Shown: piece after piece, positions 12,277 to 22,471 of the stretch
Position numbering within the stretch: the stretch's first letter is position 1
Layout: each line of letters starts with the position of its first letter
Source of the DNA: Rotaria sordida
Lineage: Eukaryota > Rotifera > Eurotatoria > Philodinida > Philodinidae
Assembly (NCBI GenBank): GCA_905250125.1
Contig: CAJNOL010000895.1
Coordinates: 32,052 to 96,051 of the forward strand
DNA: 64,000 bases
Direction: 5' to 3'
Program-made: the position numbers and the translations under genes
Notes under the pieces: model-generated
Database searches by the model: none
The model's input: only the letters and a program-made list of their open reading frames with translations
Told to the model about the DNA's origin: nothing

Positions 12277-12471
12277 CTTTACAGTGATCTTCATTAAATA
12301 TTTTCACGTGAAAATTTTTTGTTAATATTTATTTATATTTATTTGCTTTGTTAAATTCTCTGACCTCAATTTTTCTAAAGGGACTTCAATATTTAATTAT
12401 TTCTACTCGGAGTTAGGGATGTGCAGTTTCAGTATACTGATCACCGATAAAGTCACACTGGCGTTCACCGG

Positions 12472-12765
12472 TACACTGATGACACTGACACTGGTGTTCA
12501 CTGAATCAGTACATACACTGACACTGGCGTTCACTGAATCAATACATACACTGACACTGGCGTTCACTGAATCAGTACATACACTGACACTGATGTTCAC
12601 TGAGTCAGTACATACACTGACACTGATGTTCACTGAATCAGTACATACACTGACACTGGCGTTCACTGAATCAGTACATACACTGACACTGGTGTTCACT
12701 GAATCAGTGCATACACTGACACTGACTGCACTTGTTGCACTGACGCACACTGGAACACTGACGTA
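12472..12765. repeat. 33-bp minisatellite A (left arm of hAT MITE)
   Basis: Eight or so copies of a 33-bp unit containing 'cactgaatcagtacataca' and 'ctgacactgg'. The same unit occurs inverted at 14193-14285. Long ORFs on both strands here are artefacts of a period divisible by three. Confidence 0.9.
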
Positions 12766-13159
12766 CTGATACTGATTTCCATTGACTAGGATTTATACAC
12801 AGAAGACGACGCCATATTCCGCTTGTAATATGTGGATTAACAAAAAGTTTTCATCGAATGGAAGCATATCTGCTTAGCAGTTCGGTTTCTTGGTTGAGAT
12901 AAGCTACATACACTTTTACGTACATACACTTTTTTCACCATTGCATAAAAAGCTGTTAGCGCAACCCCTTGCGGGATTAAAAATGTGAAACACGATGTAG
13001 CTACTGCTTCCAATGTTCTAAAAACAGTTGTTTTCTATGCATATTGGCGTACATTTCTTGATCATGCCTAACTTTACATTACAGAGCTTGAACAGGATAA
13101 TACTACATATATGCTCCAATCATATATTAGCTATGCATTATCTCTGATATTTCCTTGAA

Positions 13160-13504
13160 GTCTTCTATCACAGTCTATGATGACTCCTGAAGGCCATCTG
13201 TTAGAGTCTATGATAGGTTCAAAGCCCTGTCAATCACGGTCTGTGATGGCTCCTAAAGGCCATCTGTTAGAGCCTATGATAGGTTCAAAGCCCTGTCAAT
13301 CACGGTCTGTGATGGGTTCAAAGCCCTGTCAATCACGATCTGTGATGGGTTCAAAACCCTGTCTGTCACGGTCTGTGATGGTTTCAAAGCCCTGTCTGTC
13401 ATGGTCTGTGATGGGTCCAAAGCCCTGTCTGTCACAGTCTGTGATGGGTCCAGAGCCCTGTCTGTCACGGTCTGTGATGGGTTCAAAGCCCTGTCTGTCA
13501 TGGT
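13160..13504. repeat. 33-bp minisatellite B running into the gap
   Basis: Units with 'ggttcaaagccctgtc' and 'cggtctgtgatg', 33 bp long. The first two are interspersed with a longer variant carrying 'ccatctgttagag'. The array is cut by the assembly gap, so its true length is unknown. Confidence 0.9.
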
Positions 13505-14192
13505 NNNNNNNNNNNNNNNNNNNNNNNNNNNNNNNNNNNNNNNNNNNNNNNNNNNNNNNNNNNNNNNNNNNNNNNNNNNNNNNNNNNNNNNNNNNNNNNN
13601 NNNNNNNNNNNNNNNNNNNNNNNNNNNNNNNNNNNNNNNNNNNNNNNNNNNNNNNNNNNNNNNNNNNNNNNNNNNNNNNNNNNNNNNNNNNNNNNNNNNN
13701 NNNNNNNNNNNNNNNNNNNNNNNNNNNNNNNNNNNNNNNNNNNNNNNNNNNNNNNNNNNNNNNNNNNNNNNNNNNNNNNNNNNNNNNNNNNNNNNNNNNN
13801 NNNNNNNNNNNNNNNNNNNNNNNNNNNNNNNNNNNNNNNNNNNNNNNNNNNNNNNNNNNNNNNNNNNNNNNNNNNNNNNNNNNNNNNNNNNNNNNNNNNN
13901 NNNNNNNNNNNNNNNNNNNNNNNNNNNNNNNNNNNNNNNNNNNNNNNNNNNNNNNNNNNNNNNNNNNNNNNNNNNNNNNNNNNNNNNNNNNNNNNNNNNN
14001 NNNNNNNNNNNNNNNNNNNNNNNNNNNNNNNNNNNNNNNNNNNNNNNNNNNNNNNNNNNNNNNNNNNNNNNNNNNNNNNNNNNNNNNNNNNNNNNNNNNN
14101 NNNNNNNNNNNNNNNNNNNNNNNNNNNNNNNNNNNNNNNNNNNNNNNNNNNNNNNNNNNNNNNNNNNNNNNNNNNNNNNNNNNNNNNNNNNN
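13505..14192. other. Assembly gap (N)
   Basis: 688 undetermined bases inside the minisatellite-bearing element. The gap probably reflects collapsed tandem repeats. Confidence 1.
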
Positions 14193-14533
14193 ACTGATTC
14201 AGTGAACGCCAGTGTCAGTGTATGTACTGATTCAGTGAATGCCAGTGTCAGTGTATGTACTGATTCAGTGAACACCAGTGTCAGTGGCATACTGTCAGTA
14301 ATTCACTGTTTTCACCGAAACTGCACATCCCTACTCGGAGTGTATAATCCAAATAACCACTATTTTGGTATATATTCTATTCGATTCTTTATCACACATA
14401 GAACGTATAAGCTTATACACCGGCTCGATAAATTTTCTTTTTTTATTTCTTTTTTTCACTATTTAAATATTTCCTTCTCTTCCATAATCTTTAACAAGGA
14501 AATAAGCAGCTAGTGCAAGATAGTGAACCCACT

Positions 14534-14938
14534 ATGCATTCAAGCAGAAACCCTTCATCCCGTCCTCGTCTTTCACCTGGCGCCCCACAACAACAGCAAC
14601 ATCATCAACATGATAAATTACAATATGAAGCATTCGATTTGAATTACATGGTGAACAAGGACCAACGTAATCATCGTGAAGTAAACGAAAAACAGCAACA
14701 CTCTGATTATCATCGACAAATGAATCCGTAGGTAAATTACACACCTCATTCATATCCACGTTCATCTAACGATAATGCTTTATCCACATTAAACGGAACC
14801 AACAACAGTATACGTCCATTAATGGAATACAACAATTTGAATGACTCACCAAGCGATATACAAGCAAATAGGTCCATAACGGATCGATTAACAAGCCTTG
14901 ACTTAAAATTGCCAATAATGAACTTATCTGAATCATAG
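14534..14938 (+). pseudogene. Q/N-rich protein frame broken by one TAG
   Basis: From ATG 14534 the frame encodes a hydrophilic protein rich in Q, N, S and P, with a run of glutamines and histidines. It meets TAG at 14729-14731, then continues in the same frame for 68 more codons ('VNYTPHSYPRSSNDNALS', later 'DRLTSLDLKLPIMNLSES') to TAG at 14936-14938. The composition is the same on both sides, so the first stop is probably a point change (CAG to TAG would fit the Q-rich context). Total would be 134 residues. No domain is recognised. It could be a fragment of a longer disordered protein whose other exons are absent; the upstream flank is the hAT MITE 200 bp away. Confidence 0.45.
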
Positions 14939-15851
14939 CTTCTCTTGCGACTCATCCCGAGCAAAGGTTAACGAACGTTGGAAGAAAATATTATTTTTCA
15001 ATGAAAATTCACTAGTTCATATAGAATGAAGAGTCCAAAGACATGTTCAAACCCTCTTTGACAGAGAGTTCAACGAGGAAAACCAACATATTTATAATAC
15101 TTAGCAACTATTACAGCGTGGTAACTTTTAATTCAATTTAAAAAATTACGAAAATTTTATTAAAACCTACTGCTCATATTGAGAAATATGTATTCGATTT
15201 GTTTTGAATAATTCTGCAGAAAATAAATCTATTCAAAAAAAGTGAGAAATCATCTCTAACGTGTTTCAAACCTTACCATGAAAACACTTGTATTCTGTTC
15301 TTTCCTACTGAGAAGGCGTAGAGCATAAATCAAAATATAGCATCATATCGGGTTTTTTTGTATAGGCTATTCAATCACATATTTGTAGTGAAACAGAATC
15401 AAGTCATGTTCGTTGTTTTTCTTGAAAACCACTTCACGTTAAGGCTGACAAGTATTCATAGTAAACATGATAACCTCATCAATTTCTTTGAATCCATATG
15501 AAGCTCCAGTAGCATGAGTGCTAGAAAACACGGTTCATTTAATCTCTAGTTTCAAACTAACAGTATCACGAGAAACAAGAACAGAAAATCATCGTTTTTG
15601 TAGTATATCAACATATTTTCTACTAGAATTACATTTTTACCAGAGTCTAGAATCGACATTCTAGTCGATCTTATTTCTACAACCACTCAACACAAAGAAA
15701 TTAAAGTATGGACAGTAGAATCCATGACTATACAAAACTCACTCTCTATTTTTCTTTATTAAATAAAGTTCCATTTTATATGAGAATACAGATCAATGGT
15801 TGCTTATTAATTGTAAAATTCAATGGTTCTTCTATGTCTTATCAATTATGG
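14939..15851. other. Gene-free stretch downstream of SPEF1
   Basis: AT-rich sequence between the broken Q-rich frame and the convergent SPEF1 gene; no ORF, RNA or repeat that I can support. Confidence 0.5.
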
Positions 15852-16598
15852 CTACGGTCGTCGTTTAACTTTCACCTTTCCAAGTCGCATTTCCAATTCT
15901 TGAATTCGATTATTTTTAGTACGAAGAAGCTTTTCATACAGTTTTACTTTTTCTCGGAGCAGCTTTTCATATGTTTTCACTTTTTCTCGAAGTTCACAGA
16001 GTTCTTCGTCTTTAAGTCGCAATGCTTCTTTACAGGGAGCTAGACAATCGACACTATGGTTAGCACCTGTAATACCAGACGAATTGGTACGTGTACTGCC
16101 AGGTGGAATGGCAACTTGTCTTGTTGTCGTTTGAATTTGCGGCAAACGATGTTGTTCAACATTGTATGAACGGCCTGTCTTCGATTGTGAATATGATGTT
16201 TGCTGGATACGAATCGAATATTCTTGAAATGTTTGTCGTAACTGAAGAAGAAACAGTGCGACAGCACGATGAACTCCATTTGTAATGTCAACCATGATCA
16301 TGTTTGGTACATGCAAGCCTAATTTCGACAATACATTGGTGCTCAAATGATGCCAATTAGCCGTACGCTGTGCCATATTTCGAGCTACATGAATTGTATC
16401 CAAATCGATCAAGTGCGGAAAGAAATAATGGATAATGTCAGCCGTTAGGATACCATCCGAAAAGTCTTCTCCTAAATCCCACACTGGTCGCGAGAGAGGA
16501 ATCGTAGCGAGCCACGATAATAGATCATCGTGGATTTCTGTATGAAGGTAAGCGTAATAGTTGTAGTCGTTTAACGAATTGCTTCTAAAACCTACCAT
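15852..16598 (-). CDS. SPEF1: SPEF1/CLAMP-like calponin-homology ciliary protein
   Basis: 248 residues in one exon. The N-terminal half is the CH-like domain of sperm flagellar protein 1: 'LLSWLATIPLSRPVWDLG', 'DFSDGILTADIIHYFFP' and 'TANWHHLSTNVLSKLGLHVP' lie in family order (about residues 25-120). The C-terminal third is a charged coiled coil ('LRLKDEELCELREKVKTYEK' and a near-repeat of its end, about residues 190-243). SPEF1 bundles and stabilises microtubules at cilia and in the central-pair apparatus; a ciliated animal is expected to have it. The linker is Q/S/T-rich. The length is close to vertebrate SPEF1. The absence of introns is notable beside its multi-exon neighbours and could mean retroposition or intron loss, though no poly-A tail is obvious. 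Confidence 0.88.
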   Translation of the reverse strand: MVGFRSNSLNDYNYYAYLHTEIHDDLLSWLATIPLSRPVWDLGEDFSDGILTADIIHYFFPHLIDLDTIHVARNMAQRTANWHHLSTNVLSKLGLHVPNMIMVDITNGVHRAVALFLLQLRQTFQEYSIRIQQTSYSQSKTGRSYNVEQHRLPQIQTTTRQVAIPPGSTRTNSSGITGANHSVDCLAPCKEALRLKDEELCELREKVKTYEKLLREKVKLYEKLLRTKNNRIQELEMRLGKVKVKRRP

Positions 16599-17446
16599 CT
16601 CACGAACTGTGTTTTGTTCGAAATGAGAGAAAAAGAGAGAGAAAGAATGGGATTACATGTGAGAGAGAAACAGCAACAACAACGACAACCGAAGGCAAGA
16701 ATGATAAAACAAAACAAAAATGACACTATTACTACTGTTGCTTCGACTTTTATCAATAAATTTGAGCGAAACAATTATAACTTTTTATTCGCCGCCTGTC
16801 TAGAAAAAAAATTATCATCATTACGTTCAATTTTCTTTTTTTTAACGCTCTTTTTTCTCATAGTAAGACAAATCCATTTGGCTTCAATGTCAATAAAGCA
16901 AAAAAAAGAGCCAACAACAACAAATATGAATGGATATGAAAAAAAATGAAAAGTAAATAAGTGAATAAATAGATTTTTCTTGTTTTATGAATTATAGATT
17001 TCTTTAAGTGATTTTTGTTATTTTAAAGTTTGAAACTGCTTTTTTTTCATCTTGTTTTGAATGTTTTTTGTGAAGTTTAAACGAAAGAAGCTGATTTAGA
17101 ATGAGTTGTCAAAAAAACAAACAAACAAGGATAAACATCCTTTTGTAAATGCTTTTGATATAAAGAAATGTGCTTGATTTTCTGTGAGATGTTTAAATAA
17201 AAGATTACAGTTATTGAATATTAGAAGATGAGCTTGTTTTTTTAGAGAGTTTGTTTGAAAAAAAATGAGAAAAAGAATAAAAGCTTTCTTTTGCTAAGAA
17301 AAAAGAAAAAACATATTAGAAAGGGAATAATCTTGTTTTTAGAGTTAAATAAATAAGATTTTTTTCGTTTTTTTTTTGTTTTATTTTGTATTATTTTAAC
17401 AAAAAAAATATATACGGTATTAGATAATAATGCTGAGCAACGCATT

Positions 17447-17524
17447 TCGAATGGATGTGGATGTGTCGGTGCAGAAGAGGTATATACCGATGCCGCCATC
17501 CACACGCTTATGCCCACCGACACT
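17447..17524. repeat. Inverted GT-rich tract
   Basis: 'gatgtggatgtgtcggtg' pairs roughly with 'ccgatgccgccatccacac' across a short loop; same type as the other telomere-like hairpins. Confidence 0.5.
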
Positions 17525-17879
17525 CAAATTCATACCCTATTCCACAGTTTTCGTTCTGTGTTTTTGTTTCATATATTTTCATTTCGACATTTAGTTTAAT
17601 GCTAGTTTTCCTTTAGACATTTTCCTTTTCTCTGTTTTTGTCTTCTGTATGTGCCTATTTAGCCCTTTCCTATTTGTTTTTCGACATGTGTCTATTTAGT
17701 GTTTTTCTTTTCTGTCAATCCGTTCGTGTTGGATATGGTCCTTTCTGCACTAACATTCGCACCTGTAACCACTTCCACAATCCCAACTCCACACCGCATT
17801 CCATAGTGCACCAAATCCTTTCATATTTACATAAAGATTGCAAGTTTTCGGTATGAAAAATCCCAAATCGAATCAAGTC

Positions 17880-17938
17880 TTTGTGTGGGTGTGGATGTGG
17901 GTATGGGTTTGGGTGTTATGTCTAAACCCAAACCTTCA
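17880..17938. repeat. Telomere-like G-rich hairpin
   Basis: 'tgtgtgggtgtggatgtggg' and 'tgggtttgggtgtt' are followed by the complementary 'taaacccaaacc'. Confidence 0.6.
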
Positions 17939-18667
17939 ATCTGAATCGAAGACTCTGTTTCAGAGTGATTACAATAGGTAGATCATCTACTGAAGATTGC
18001 AGAAATTGAGATAATAAACACTAAATGAAAAAGTTGAAGGCATGTTTGAACAATTTTGTCTAGAAAGATCAGTTGTTGTGATCTGAAATGGTTGTAAAAT
18101 ACGTCGTAAATTAGTTTAAAGATTCCATTCATTTTGTTTAAGCATTAATTCATAAAGTGTTTTCTTTTGCTTTTCTGTTAAGCCAATGAAATTATTTGAA
18201 AGTGAGAAAATCATTCATAACAGTATCTCAATGCAGCAGCAAATGATCCAATAGTAGATAGGAACTACTTCGTTGAATTGACATATTGAGAACTAATCCA
18301 CCGACCTTTTGATTATTGTTGGTTTCTTTGATACATTTAACGATATATTCGTTAGTAAAATTATGATTTCGAATAAACTTTATCTCAGATCTAATTTTTT
18401 CATCAATTGAAACACAAAAATAACTAATTTGTTATGATCAATATCAGATAATTCATCGTCATTAGTAGACAATTATGAGAAGTGGATATCACCATCAGAA
18501 TCATTTTCAGATTCATCATCAGTGATATCATGAAGATTTATATTTTCATTCTCATCGCTAATTAAATCATCAGTCACATCAATTGGATTTTCACCAGCAC
18601 CAAATGTGCCAATATTATCGATACGTTGCCATTCATCAGAATGAGCATCAAGGTCCAATGGGAAACT

Positions 18668-19010
18668 AGAAAAGCTGTTAGCACAGTCCCTACGGGATTA
18701 AAATGTGAAACACGACGTAGCTGTTGTTACTAATCAAGCGAATATTATTTTATTCGATCTATCTTACGATCCATTTTTTCTTCATCTTTTACATAATCTT
18801 CTAGAATTGCAATTAAGACGCAGGTTATATATTCTCAGAAGATTTAGGCAATTAATTCGTCATTGAATTAATTATTTAATTAGCTTATGATTTCATTAAT
18901 TAGTTCATTTGTCTATTACGGTCTGTAGGGGAGGCCGGTGGGTGAATGCAAATTTTGTAGCCTATATAATTCAGCACTTCTTTTAGATCGTATTTCACAA
19001 AACTTGTTCA
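18668..19010 (+). repeat. Dispersed repeat, most complete copy
   Basis: Begins with 'gttagcacagtccctacggg' and 'attaaaatgtgaaacacgac', and carries an internal block 'ttctagaattgcaat'. It ends with 'cttttagatcgtatttcaca', whose complement resembles the start, so the ends are imperfect inverted repeats. Related cores lie at 12949-13020, 23970-24045 (inverted), 27447-27605 and 34436-34605, and an end-like piece at 29630-29705. No ORF. Class unknown; a MITE is most likely. Confidence 0.6.
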
Positions 19011-21091
19011 ATACTGATAACGGCATCTATTCTTCTATGCTATTGAATAAAAAATGACAACTAACATAAATCGTTGAATATATATTAGATCGACTATCTT
19101 ATAGGAAAATCTTATCATTATTCTCGAATCAGATATTGAAATTGAATATCATCGTGTAAAAGATCTTTCAATGACGACAAAAAAGGAATTTATTATTGAA
19201 ATCTAGTGCGGCAATTCACATTCCTTGTGCATCAAGAAGAAGACAATGGATTACCAATCAGTTTTGGTCATAAACGATTATGAATATTAAAAATAAAGTT
19301 TAGATCATGGACATATAGTGATTAGATTGATTGACAATGAACAAGGCTATGTATGTGCAAGAGCAAACAGCAATCTCTCTGTTATTATCGATTGAGATCG
19401 GTACTTTTAGCGGATTAACAAACGCATTTGTAACTTTGATAGTACTTAAATTATGATGCAATTGAATATCAATTTGAATTTTCTCAAGTATTGCGAATGA
19501 TTAGTGGTAAAAAGAAAAGAATAGAAATTCGTCACACTTTACTATTCCATCATTCTTTTGCTGATAATTCTTTTCTTTATTGTTTTATATTCATCTTTCA
19601 ATGATTCTTTCCTGGAGACTTGATTGAATGCTCTCGTTCACGACTATTTTTCGGCATCGTCTTCCAATCATGTTGCAATACTTCGGTGACAATTGACTGA
19701 TCTTCTCTAAGAAGATGTAAGTCTAAACCGTAACTATCAGATTATTACTGCTTGTTGACTTGAATACTACGATAAGATCTGTTTATTTGTGTTAGATAAG
19801 GCATAAAATAGAAATCATTTGCCAAAGACACGAAAAAAATGACATATTCGATGATGAAACGAACATAAAAATTGATGTTTTTCAAATTCATTGATGAAAA
19901 GTAACATTTTAATCAATGAATTTGAAATATATCAATTATTTTGTTCGTTTCATTATCGAAAATGCCATGCTTTGATTTTTTAACTTCATAAGTAGATTTG
20001 TTTTTTTTTTATCAATGATCAGAAGTCAATATGACTTATCGTTTTTTTGTAACGCAGCTATATGTAATTTAAGGATAGCAATGAAAACTTTTTTCCGTCC
20101 ATAAATATTTTTGATATTAGATATTATGATTAGATATGTCTTTTTTCACTGTACAAAATACATATACTCATTTGATAAATTTTCTTTTCTTACTAAGAAA
20201 TACTTAGGTTAGAATATGTTTAAAAAAAGACATTTTTACAACTAATCTTTGATAATCTTTTATATCACAAAACAATATTTGAAATAAAATTCCGACAGAA
20301 AGACAAAACTAATCATCAAAAGCAGATTCGGATAATACATAATCTATACTTTAGCGAAAAAGGCTTGCCAACTAAAATACAATTCAAAGAAACAGCAGGG
20401 AGAAATCTCGAGAAAAATAACTCACGTCAAGGATCTTTGAATATCTTTTTCTCGGCAAATAATTTTGGTTGATATCTATGTCTTTCGACTCTGTTTTTGA
20501 TACCGAACTTGATTTTATTGTCAAAATTTTAGTCACAGCACTATTTTCGCCATGAAGAATAGACGTCAATCATCAAGCTAATCGAAAAGATGTGGCCATT
20601 AATAGACTGTGCTTATACACACGAGTATCTCAAAAGCAAACCTAACTGTTTAGCTATTATGAACGTATTTTGTTTAGTTGTGAGATCTTTCGCGCATGAT
20701 GTTGTAAGAAACGAGTTGCTGTTTTTTAAACACGCTAAGCTGTCACAGTTTAGGAAATAGGGAGCCTTTTTTATCTTAAAATTCGGTTTGAAATGGAAAA
20801 TCCCATAAGCTCTGTCTCGTATACTTCTAGGCACAATCTATTAGCGGTTGTGTATGGCAGTAGAATGACAATCTTCACTTCAAAGATCAGAGCGTAAAGA
20901 ATCTATGATTGATTGTATGCCATAACATCAATGAGAAAGAAAATTTGCATTGACAGGAAAATGAATTACATATTTATTATATTAATGATTGATTGAAAAA
21001 AGATGAGAGAGAGTGAGAATATTGTATGATGTAAAAGTGTCAGTTTAAATAGGGTGAATTTCTTCGGTGGATTATCTCTTCCAACCATTGA
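19011..21091. other. Gene-free region, possible decayed coding
   Basis: No intact gene. Between 19080 and 19580 several short frames read like protein ('IVIRLIDNEQGYVCARANSN') but with many stops; they may be an old pseudogene. The rest, up to the GH5 3' end, is AT-rich DNA without recognisable content. Confidence 0.35.
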
Positions 21092-22471
21092 TTAAAGTTG
21101 AATGAAACCTCGATTGATCATAGCTTTCATGCTCCATCCATTTCGTGAGCCATCATCATTATAGAACTTCCATGTCCAAAAGGTCCAACCACCGGTGGCT
21201 CCTTTGAATGCATCGAGTTGGGCTTGAGCATAGCGACGTAGATCATCGTCGTTGTTAAAATTAGCCGATGATGCAATACACCACTCACCAATGAATAACC
21301 AATTACCTGTCCATGCATTTACAGCATTTTTTAGGTCGTTTTGTGCATAAGAAATCAGTCGATTCTCGTCCCAACCCTGCACACAAAAGAGTATAAGATA
21401 TTAGAGATACAAAAATTTATTTACCTCAAAACCCCAAATTTGATAACGATGCCATTCATGACGAATATTGTACCAATTAGGCGGACTCATATAATTACGC
21501 CAATCGCTGTCATAAGGTCCCTGCTGATAGAGTAAAGGAGCGACAACTAAAAGGCAATTGGAAAAAAGACGAATACGTCCATAGGCATCATAATAGTATT
21601 GTTTCAATACGTTTTCTGGTGTTGTGCCTATCAATAGGATAATGATGAAATGACAAATTTAAAATATGAAGAAGGATATACCCGACGGCTCATTGAGCAG
21701 ACCAATGCCTAGAAATGCTGCATCGCTGTTATATCTTCGTGCTAACCACTCGACAGCATCTAAGGTGTTTCGAACATTTTCCGGATAGTTTCCCCAATGT
21801 GATTTTCCTGGATCAGATGGTGCACTATGATCCATTCCATTTTGACTACCTTTGGCAGCGTGAAATGAAATTAAGACGACCAGACTGTATCGTGGTGCCC
21901 ATTCTCGGATGGCACGATCAAGATAATTGATTGCATTAGGAGCAAATACTCGCCATCCGTTTGGATCACCACCACCGCTATTGTCGAATCCTGTGATCCA
22001 GTATCCAACAGGAATTCGAACAGTGTTCATCTTGGCAGCAGAGATATCACGAAAGTCTTGTTCAGTGATGAATGAATCGCGATGTCGTTTAAATTGATCA
22101 TCACCTTTAGCATGACCTTTACAAGAGAAAGACGATGAGATTTATGAAACAATTGAGAAACGATAATTACCGAGATGTTGCATCGTTTGGTATTCACCCT
22201 TGTTGGCAATGTCATCAGGAACTCCGTTCCAGGCTGGTGATCCTTTTGTCATCCAGTTTTCCGCAACGAGCCAACCACCAAGATTGACACCTTTCATTGG
22301 TATATGTCCATTCTTGATGTCTTCTCTGAGAGTGTCGAGCACACTTTAATTTAATAATGAGAAACGTATATAGCTATTTCCTTATTTGGTTTCTTACCTG
22401 CGCCTAGTGATTGTTAGTCCACTGCTAATTCCAAGCAGAATAAGGCCCAGCCAAATATCGATAAAATGCAT
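21092..22471 (-). CDS. GH5 exo-beta-1,3-glucanase, secreted
   Basis: Five exons (22398-22471, 22171-22343, 21682-22116, 21425-21627, 21092-21376), in frame throughout, 389 residues. Residues 1-20 are a signal peptide or anchor ('FIDIWLGLILLGISSGLT'). The GH5 barrel follows: 'KGVNLGGWLVAENWM' near 42-56, 'NTVRIPVGYW' at 113-122, 'LLNEPSG' with the acid/base Glu at 225, and 'FIGEW' with the nucleophile Glu at 326. This is the pattern of glucan 1,3-beta-glucosidases that cleave glucose from beta-1,3-glucans such as fungal or algal walls. Such enzymes are mainly fungal and bacterial, so acquisition by transfer is plausible, but four short introns with host-like GT..AG ends show it is settled in this genome. 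All catalytic residues are present, so activity is expected. Confidence 0.92.

Larger units (their letters stand above)
12406..14341. mobile_element. hAT-type MITE with exact 8-bp target duplication
   Basis: Terminal inverted repeats TAGGGATGTGCAGTTTC (from 12414) and its complement ending at 14333 are flanked by the identical octamer CTCGGAGT (12406-12413 and 14334-14341). An 8-bp duplication is diagnostic of hAT transposition. The element is about 1.9 kb, including 688 unsequenced bases. Both subterminal regions carry the same 33-bp minisatellite in opposite orientation (left 12472-12765, right 14193-14285), and a second 33-bp minisatellite occupies the interior from 13160 to the gap. No transposase is visible. 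A copy of a dispersed repeat core sits at 12949-13020. Confidence 0.9.
16599..18667. other. Low-complexity intergenic region with two G-rich hairpins
   Basis: Purine- and T-rich tracts around the SPEF1 start (16620-16960), then AT-rich DNA. Two telomere-like inverted tracts lie at 17447-17524 and 17880-17938. A 61-codon acidic frame at 18473-18658 (-), 'MDLDAHSDEWQRIDNIGTF' onward with many D/E, may be an exon or transposase remnant but I cannot place it. Confidence 0.45.

Noticed and set aside
12419..12769. Possible CRISPR-like array
   Set aside because: Units are contiguous 33-bp tandem copies without spacers, inside a transposon in a eukaryotic genome.
12956..13000. tRNA-like look of 'gttagcgcaaccccttgcggg'
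   Set aside because: No anticodon arm or T-arm can be drawn; it belongs to the dispersed repeat core, so no tRNA gene is called.
12403..14513. Long ORFs on both strands around the gap
   Set aside because: They are translations of 33-bp minisatellites and of N bases, not genes.
16614..17523. Lys/Phe-rich ORFs near the SPEF1 start
   Set aside because: Low-complexity purine/pyrimidine tracts; no start context or homology.
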